Origin: Arctopsyche grandis
Lineage: Eukaryota > Arthropoda > Insecta > Trichoptera > Hydropsychidae
Assembly (NCBI RefSeq): GCF_051622035.1
Contig: NC_135365.1
Coordinates: forward strand, 23,272,001-23,336,000
DNA length: 64,000 nt
Direction: 5' to 3'
Both the position numbers and the translations under genes were made by a program. A model generated the notes under the pieces. That model had not been told where the DNA came from and did not search any database. It was given only the letters and a program-made list of their open reading frames with translations. The first letter of the stretch is position 1. Each line of letters starts with the position of its first letter. This document shows positions 57,327 to 64,000 of this stretch, piece by piece.

Positions 57327-58349
57327 TCATTTGATTTTGCAAAGATCTGATTCTTTTGAGATTTGTATGATATTGGAGCTCGCACTTTTTCTAATCATGA
57401 TCTTGCAATCTTTAACCCACAAGTAGGCGTAGTTATATTCAGTTTTCAATTGGCGTGCTCGCTTCAATAATAATTTATTCGTTGGTGTAAGGTGATCCGT
57501 TACGTATAGGGTGGTGGGCGGGCCTGGAATATTGATGTCGTTGGTGGTGATGCCGCGGCGGGCGCGCACGGCCGCCATCAGCAGGTCCTTACGACGGCGC
57601 TGAGTGAACCGTACGACCACTGATGACGTGCGCACACTCACATCGCTGTTGCCCTCTCGCTGTTGCTGTTGCTGTGAACCTGCAACGCCCTGGGACGGGT
57701 ACGGCCGCACACGGTGTATGGTGTCAATATCTGTGTCGCACAATTTGTGACCCACGACAGCACATAAGTCATATAATATAGACACTAGATTTTCACCCTT
57801 TTTCATAGGTATGCCGGATATTTCTACATTGTTTTTTCTAGAGAATTGATCTTGCAGATTGTTTTCTTGTTTCAGTTCAACAATAGTATTTTGCGCCTCA
57901 ATTAAACCTTTATTTACATCAGAAAAGCAGGAAATTTTCTTTTCAGCAGTGGTTAGTCTCCCATCAAATTCATCAGACTTAGCCTCTATTGTGAATAATT
58001 TATTGTTTATGTCTGTGATTACAGATTTTATGTTTTCAAACTCATTTTTCATGGTATTAAAGTCTGCTCGAAAGCATTTAATTTCATTAAGTATATCAAA
58101 TAAAGATGGCTGAGGACTGATGACTGAATCTTGAGAACTGAGCATTAGTGATGAGGACTGAGACGGCGGAAGGGGGTTAGGATGGATACGGCAAGAAACG
58201 CATCGCCATTTTTCCTTATTCTTTGACGTCATTTTTTTGTATTTTGTTTCCGAAATCCCCACACAATCATGGTGGAAAGGTTCTTCACAAAGCTCGCACA
58301 GCACATAATTAGTCAACAACACAACACTTTTGCATTTATAGCAAATCAT
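57327..58349 (-). CDS. LINE-A ORF1: PHD-finger RNA-binding protein
   Basis: ORF1 proteins of this kind coat the element RNA. The 340-residue frame starts MICYKCKSVV. A PHD finger is formed by C3, C6, C18, C21, H26, C29, C50 and C53 (C4-H-C3). Residues of about 80-165 are rich in heptads (coiled coil). From about 165 come RKNNVEISGIPMKKGENL and DIDTIHRVR, an RRM-like part as in L1-type ORF1. The end, LYVTDHLTPTNKLLLKRARQ followed by WVKDCKIMIRK, resembles the FP-protein C-terminal domain found in many insect ORF1 proteins. A QQQQQ run lies between. Bases 57480-57740 are strikingly G+C-rich, unlike ORF2. It lies just upstream of ORF2 in the same transcript. Confidence 0.88.
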   Translation of the reverse strand: MICYKCKSVVLLTNYVLCELCEEPFHHDCVGISETKYKKMTSKNKEKWRCVSCRIHPNPLPPSQSSSLMLSSQDSVISPQPSLFDILNEIKCFRADFNTMKNEFENIKSVITDINNKLFTIEAKSDEFDGRLTTAEKKISCFSDVNKGLIEAQNTIVELKQENNLQDQFSRKNNVEISGIPMKKGENLVSILYDLCAVVGHKLCDTDIDTIHRVRPYPSQGVAGSQQQQQREGNSDVSVRTSSVVVRFTQRRRKDLLMAAVRARRGITTNDINIPGPPTTLYVTDHLTPTNKLLLKRARQLKTEYNYAYLWVKDCKIMIRKSASSNIIQISKESDLCKIK

Positions 58350-58480
58350 TGTTAAGTATTATTAGTTATTAGCGTCACAATTTATAATTTAAATAAGAGA
58401 ATATTCTCAAAATTTCGCACAAAAATATGTATGAAATAAATAGTTTTTTGTTTAACAATGTTGCATTATGCTGTAATATT

Positions 58481-58789
58481 GTAAATATGCTCTGGGTTCG
58501 AGAGTTAATATATAATTTCAGAAATCAGAAATTTATAACTTGGTATTATGCGTAAATCAATAGATATGAAATTTTAGTTCAATAAACAAAAGGTTTCTGA
58601 GAAAAACATAAAAAACCTCGATTCTCCAGTATAAAAGTGCGACGTTCGGAAGTTAAGTTAAAAATATTGAAAAAAATATTAGGGTATAAAATTTATGATT
58701 TCTATTACACGTAAAAAATATTAATTAAGATCTGATGTGAAGACATCGGTTTGGGAGATAATTTAATTCAAAAACTTAAAAAGAGGATA
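58481..58789. other. AT-rich sequence upstream of LINE-A
   Basis: This may include part of the LINE-A 5' UTR. No promoter motif can be named with confidence. Confidence 0.3.
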
Positions 58790-58930
58790 CCTTTAAAATG
58801 AGGACACACAGATAAACATACATTTTTTCTAGATCATGAAAACGTGATCAGTGATTGATTCTGAGTTCGAATCAGTCAAAATATGGAGTTCGAATTTTCG
58901 CATGATCACAAAACGTCATATATTTTTAAT
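58790..58930 (-). repeat. Repeat E, fragment
   Basis: ATGAAAACGTGATCAGTGAT and GAGTTCGAATCAGTCAAAAT match 28040-28090 (same strand) and, reversed, 38895-38945. Confidence 0.55.
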
Positions 58931-60780
58931 ACGTACATATATACATAAAGTTAATATGAGGTTATGTTATATAATTTAAAACATAATAAGTGTGAAGACT
59001 ATGAGGTACTATTTGAAAAGACAATCATATAAAATTAAATTATAATATGATAAGTTTTTGTGTAATATTAATCAAAATCGTGTTTAAAAATTACGCTTTT
59101 GAACGATGCTCATAAAATTTCGCATATAAAACAATGTGTTGCAATAAAAAAGTGAGTGATCGATTGATTATGACCTGCGGGGTTACTGAGTGATCCATAG
59201 TTAATAATTTTGACCTATTCTCCACTGAGTGGTTGAAAAAATCAAATACGATTTTACTATGAGCATATTTTAATTGACTTCGAAACAACGAACAATTAAT
59301 ACTGCGAAAAATATTATTAACAATTTTTTGTAGGAATATTTGAATACGTAACATAGGCGAAGCGTTCTGTTATTAAATTTAATATAAAACCGATTACCAC
59401 GTAAATCTCACGTATTTCAAAAGCAGATGCTATTTTTATATTTAACGATTTTTCGGACGTGGAAACGTCTTTTGATCGGTTTGAAAATAAAATGTTTCCA
59501 TAAGACGGAAAGGCTTTTCAATTTGCATATCATTTCCTGGTCAAAGTTTGTCGTGAATTTCATCACTGAACATTATATAGATACACAACACGAATAGTAT
59601 AATAAAATACAATCCCTTATATAATACATATTATATATTAAGTAATCCAATTTTACGGAAAATGCTCATTATATTTTATTTATTTGTTTGTTGAATAAAT
59701 AATATTTATCGCTAGTGAAACAAGGCGAGAGGAAATGAATCGTATGTATGTCCTGCTATAGGTCCAGCTGGATTATTCTTTGTTTTCCTTATTTTATCCG
59801 GGAGTTTTCGCAAGGAAAACACAAAGCTTTCCTATTCATTGATTTAATGTCGTATAATTAATCAACCGATGTCCGTTTTAATTTACGAACCGGAACCGGG
59901 ACTGGTGAAAAATCCACGCTTTCCTCGTACATACATACGTACAAAATAATCGCACAAAAGCACACGCATTTTTAAAATGAATTTTATTTGCAATAAATAC
60001 ACAAGTGCGCGATATATATATATTTAATAGTTTTCGTTTTACGAGCTTGTTGCGGACAGGCGTGCCAAACAATATTTTTCGTACGGTTTCGCGCTTCCCC
60101 TTCCAATTTTCCAGCCCTTGTTTGGGGGAGGGGGTGACAATTTATTAGTTAGGGTAAGGAAGTTAGTTTTTCATAGTCGATGGCTGAATGCCAAGGGAAA
60201 AAGTTTCGATAACAGGTGGCCGATAGAGCTTTTTTCCGGTGCGGAAAGCACCGATCTTGTTCGCGGCGTTTCATCTCTTGAAATTCCCAAATCCGTCATT
60301 CGTTTATTTATTTATTTGTTCTCGTGTTCGAGATAAGATCGAATTGATGACACGTTCTAAAGATCACAGAAGCCCGAACGGTTATAAAATAAATGGTGGC
60401 GATTATTTGCAGTCACGATTTTACCTGGTAACAATTTCCATGCAAAAGGTGAGGCATTGCAAAGTGAAATTGTTGTCCAATAGCAGCGCTTACTCGTTTG
60501 ATATTTCAGTGGAACTTGTTAATGATTCAGAATATATGTAATAGGTATTGTCAAACTTTGGTATACGTACTGATTTATTATAAGAACAAAATCTAAAAAA
60601 AAGTCACTAGAAAGTTCGTTTACGAACGTTTGAATATCAATCTGCCTATTGGTTATATTATTATATATCTGAAGATTTAAAAAATATCAAATACATATCA
60701 TATGTACATATATGTATGTAGTGTTGGATTAATCAAGATCAAACTTATCAAAGGTACTCCGTATGATCTTCATGATTATC
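58931..60780. other. Intergenic; unique island (about 59380-60360)
   Basis: A long block of less AT-rich, unique DNA has frames up to 100 codons and no domain. Confidence 0.35.
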
Positions 60781-60789
60781 AGGTTTGTA

Positions 60790-60835
<46 letters not shown>
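60790..60835. repeat. (TA)n microsatellite
   Basis: A pure TA run of about 45 bases. Confidence 0.95.
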
Positions 60836-60838
<3 letters not shown>

Positions 60839-62504
60839 GCTTTGTTAAATTTGTGTAATATCAAACGATTTCTACAAATTTGCGTGCTTTAGTAGATAAA
60901 TGAGTGCGTAGGAAGTAGCTACAAATTAATAATGAATTCTATTGATGTATCATATAATGGTACCCAAAAATAGGTCCATGAAAAAAGCAAATAAAAATAG
61001 GAAGCTGAAGTTAATAAATATCTCTAGAAAAAATACCAATCGAAAAATATTCTAACCGGTACATAAAAACCTATGTACATATGTACATATATGAAAACCT
61101 TTGTTAAAAATAAAATAAGAAGCATATACATACGTAAAGATGTTATAATACATAAAATAAATTTGAATTGAATTCAAACTTTTCACCTAAATATATTATG
61201 AACAACAATAATATGATATTTTGTGACATTATTTAAAAATCGAATGAATTGCGTTTGATTTTTTAGTTACTTGTAATACAATCTCTCAACAATATTCTTT
61301 GAAAAGTTATACACCACTACATTTAGTACCACAACATTGCTACCTATTCTATTTTTAAATTGAAGAAACCTATCCGAATAACGGTTCCACGGTCTATTGA
61401 CATTTTACCACAAGCCCTTTATTTCAAACAGTGAACAAAAACCGAATCGAACGAGGTCAATGGTACATCCATACGTACAAACAATCAGCATCGCATTCAA
61501 ATCATTGTTTTTACGAATTACTAAACCACACACCTATAGTTCGGTTACCATTTAAAGTTTTTTAGATAGTAAAAAGCACACGATGGCGCCACTTTCGCCG
61601 CACTACAACACTAATGACCTATTCATGATCACAATATTTCACCCGACTGACCTGCACCAGGTCATCAACAGTATGCACATACATAAATACCAATGATTCA
61701 CACTCTAGTACATTTAATTTTATCGCTTTGTTTGAAAATTCCACATTACTATTTTTTCTACGAATTCTTACCGGGGTACGATAGTGGTGTTATTATGTTC
61801 AGAGCGTCATTCATCTCGCAGTGGGTGGCCCAACAAAACTGGTGACGAAATGTCGGTCATTAGTATTCCGCTCTGGTTTTCCTGGCGATATATTGCCGGG
61901 TCTCAAATTCGCCCCAAAAGCAAAGTGACCGGAATATCGTATGTATTACTCAAATTGGTGTATACAGCTAGATAAATTCCCGAAGCCAGGAATCAACGTG
62001 TTAAATCGCACTCGGTTGTCGACCAGTGGCTTTCCAAGCATTCGAATAGGTGAAAGATCAAGCTGCGGCGGTACTCATATCGCATTCATCATCCGTATGT
62101 GCCTGTTTAGAGTGTGCTCTTATCGTGATTTGATCTCGGCCCGTTGATAATTCTGTAACCCATTACCCACCGGGCACGCCGTATAATCGAATGCAATTAT
62201 TCAGCATAAATTATCCACTGTCATTCTTATCGATGGAGGAATTTGTTATACATTTGTATGTTGCTGGTGTGGTTGAAAGGTGTTGTTTTTAACGGCTTGG
62301 CTATTTCTCGTTTACATTTTCTAAGAACGGAATTATCGCTGTGGAGTCCGTTGAATTTTAAATTTTGTCATTTCTGCGAGAGTATTCTTTTGGTGTATAA
62401 TTTAAAATCAACGTGTAGAATTTGTTAGATTTTTTTTTAATTTGAATAACATTCTTGGGAGGTCTTGAGTTGTTTGGTAACCAATTATATTTTAAAGTGG
62501 CGGT
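60836..62504. other. Intergenic; unique island (61560-62380)
   Basis: AT-rich DNA is followed by a less AT-rich unique block. Frames of 61-68 codons have no domain. Confidence 0.35.
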
Positions 62505-63180
62505 AGTCTAATTTTCGGTTCCAAAAACACGATTTCTGTTTGTCTTAATTCATAAATTGTTATTAAATATTTTCATTTAATATGTCCAGATCCTTGGAAA
62601 AGCAGAATAAACGTATTACAGGCCACCAGTATTTTTACTTACCTCTTATACAGTTCACATGGTTTTCGTGTAAGGGGTCATTTTTTATATCTCTTATCTC
62701 TTATCCGATCGTTTTCATACTTTGCAATATTGCTCATTTTGGTCATCAATATACGTTAATGTATCGTCTGCCATTACGTTGGAGATAAAATATCGTATAC
62801 AATGCGTATCAAATATCCACAATTTTGGTTACGGTGACGTCTTGCAAGCTACCATAATCTATCTTCAACCTTTTCGCCGTGATATGGCCATATCAGATTT
62901 TAATTGTTTAAACGCCTATAATTCACTCTAAATTTTATAAAATTTGTTCTATAGGTTCTCGTTATCTCTAATATATAAATATTTATAGTTTTAACTCTCA
63001 TATGTATATATATAAATTTCAAATTTGGCGTGTAGCTTCTTGTAAGGTAATACACGATATATATTGATTTTTGGCCAAATATGTCATTAAATATTGTTGA
63101 ACACAAATCATTAGATTTCATGTTTTGCGAGATATTTCTCGAAATGAAGAAAAATGGACTTGGGCCACTTTCATTCATTG
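62505..63180 (+). repeat. Repeat M, the longest copy
   Basis: It contains all segments found in other copies, in order: TTCGGTTCCAAAAACACGAT; GTCCAGATCCTTGGAAAAGC; CTTATCCGATCGTTTTCATA; GGTCATCAATATACGTTAAT; AATTCACTCTAAATTTTATA; ACGATATATATTGATTTTTG; ATATTTCTCGAAATGAAGAA. No terminal repeats or coding domain were recognised, so the class is open (a non-autonomous DNA element is likeliest). Confidence 0.65.
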
Positions 63181-64000
63181 GGATCATACATACATATATG
63201 TACCTATGTAATATTACATGAAATTGTGGGAAGATCGACTGTTGATTTTCATCACTATTAAACAAATTGTATGATTTCATATTATATTATATGATTGAGG
63301 ATAGTGATTATCAAGACTTCTAATTTTTTCTATCAGCATCAGAGATTGTTCTCCTTCTACTACTTCATTTCACAATACTTGAATAATTTGTTTTTAACGA
63401 GTATTTAGCATAAATCATCGTTTTATTTATTTACTATCGGTTTATTGTGTGACAATATTGAAGTAATAAAGATTAGAGCTTTTGCATTATGCAAAGCAAC
63501 AGTTTTTGATTTTTTGTACTCTTTCGCAAGTTTTCTGCAAAAAGTTCTACATATATTTCAATGCCAGAAAATTCGTCTAATACAGAAATCGGGAACCTTT
63601 TTCTAACAGAGAGAAAAAATGAAATTAGCTTCTAAGAGCAGCAGCATGTTATTTAATAAATATTAAATAGATTTATTTTAAATCGAATTTTATGATGTTG
63701 GAATTTTTTGATGCAAACAAATATCGTAAAATTCATTCGCCAAATAAAATTGTAATTTTTTTCCAGAGACAAAGTTATGTTTGTTGATTACTTCACATCA
63801 TTTAAAGTGTAGGTAATAAAACAAAGAACCTCATCTTGCTCCGGAGCTGCCAGTTCCCGACCACTGTTCGAATGCACTTTAATAATAATAATAATAACAA
63901 TAAATACTAAATAGTAATAATAATACTAATAAACAATAATTATAATAAACAATAAAATAATAATAAATAATAATAATAATAATATTTAAAAATCGTTTAA
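63181..64000. other. AT-rich intergenic ending in a (TAA)n microsatellite
   Basis: An imperfect AAT/TAA repeat begins at about 63880 and runs to the window edge. Nothing else was recognised. Confidence 0.6.

Larger units (their letters stand above)
53641..58480 (-). mobile_element. LINE-A, near full-length non-LTR retrotransposon
   Basis: Two ORFs in order, a 385-base spacer between them, a 3' UTR of about 400 bases and a 3' tail of AAATA/AAAAT repeats (53641-53684) make a complete layout. The 3' UTR end (TGTTGATTTTTCAATTAATA on the minus strand) is shared with the truncated copy at 28925. The 5' limit is uncertain: sequence above 58349 is AT-rich and I found no target duplication. ORF2 puts it in the CR1/jockey group; I did not settle the clade. 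Confidence 0.85.

Noticed and set aside
62900..63280. 126-codon minus-strand frame
   Set aside because: It lies across repeat M and has no domain; the related M copies are not open in this frame.

Overview
The window looks like repeat-dense, gene-poor nuclear DNA from an arthropod, most likely an insect. It is very AT-rich. Its elements are the kinds common in insect genomes: non-LTR retrotransposons with a PHD-finger ORF1, jockey- and RTE-type relics, tRNA-derived SINEs, Helitron-like ends ending in CTAG, and hAT and piggyBac-like DNA elements. I could not fix the order; Lepidoptera is plausible but is inference only. I recognise no host protein-coding exon, rRNA or functional tRNA gene, so this is probably intergenic or intronic DNA.

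The only long intact reading frames belong to one retrotransposon on the minus strand (LINE-A, about 53641-58480). ORF1 is a 340-residue protein with a PHD finger, coiled coil, RNA-binding-like part and FP-like C-terminus. ORF2 is an endonuclease plus reverse transcriptase of about 950 residues. The two should act together: ORF1 binds the RNA, and ORF2 nicks the target and primes cDNA synthesis at the 3' tail. A 5'-truncated, broken relative lies at 28925-29850.

Other elements, left to right. LINE C-terminal fragment (1720-2120). LINE-B 3' ends (3715-3840, 9700-10500, 14238-14525, 45830-45970). A tRNA-derived SINE family in at least eight pieces (3857-4080, 4470-4660, 11330-12090, 17876-18293, 19905-20283, 20621-21050, 38640-38720). 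Helitron-like pieces (5575-5806, 6071-6560, 43479-43625, about 46342-47124). Jockey-type 3' fragments (7345-7880, 15662-16397, 21150-21320, 30996-31266, 31665-32100). A hAT-like transposase relic beside a large foldback (22670-23480). A tandem array whose units carry terminal inverted repeats (25145-26092). A piggyBac-like element (26304-26908). LINE-C 3' ends (28461-28800, 34131-34470, 42585-43012). An RTE relic split by a 1.63-kb hAT element (35395-37545). An unnamed repeat, M, in five places.

Between the repeats lie about twenty unique islands of higher G+C without usable reading frames. They are the best places to look for conserved regulatory DNA.

The most interesting signal is structural. 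LINE-B and the SINE end in the same kind of 10-bp hairpin. The loops are alike but the stem sequences differ and still pair, as expected if one reverse transcriptase recognises the fold rather than the stem sequence. Other good leads are a Helitron-like insertion whose empty site survives in a neighbouring satellite unit, a hAT insertion whose removal restores the RTE frame, and coding-like relics of no family I know at 49956-51082.
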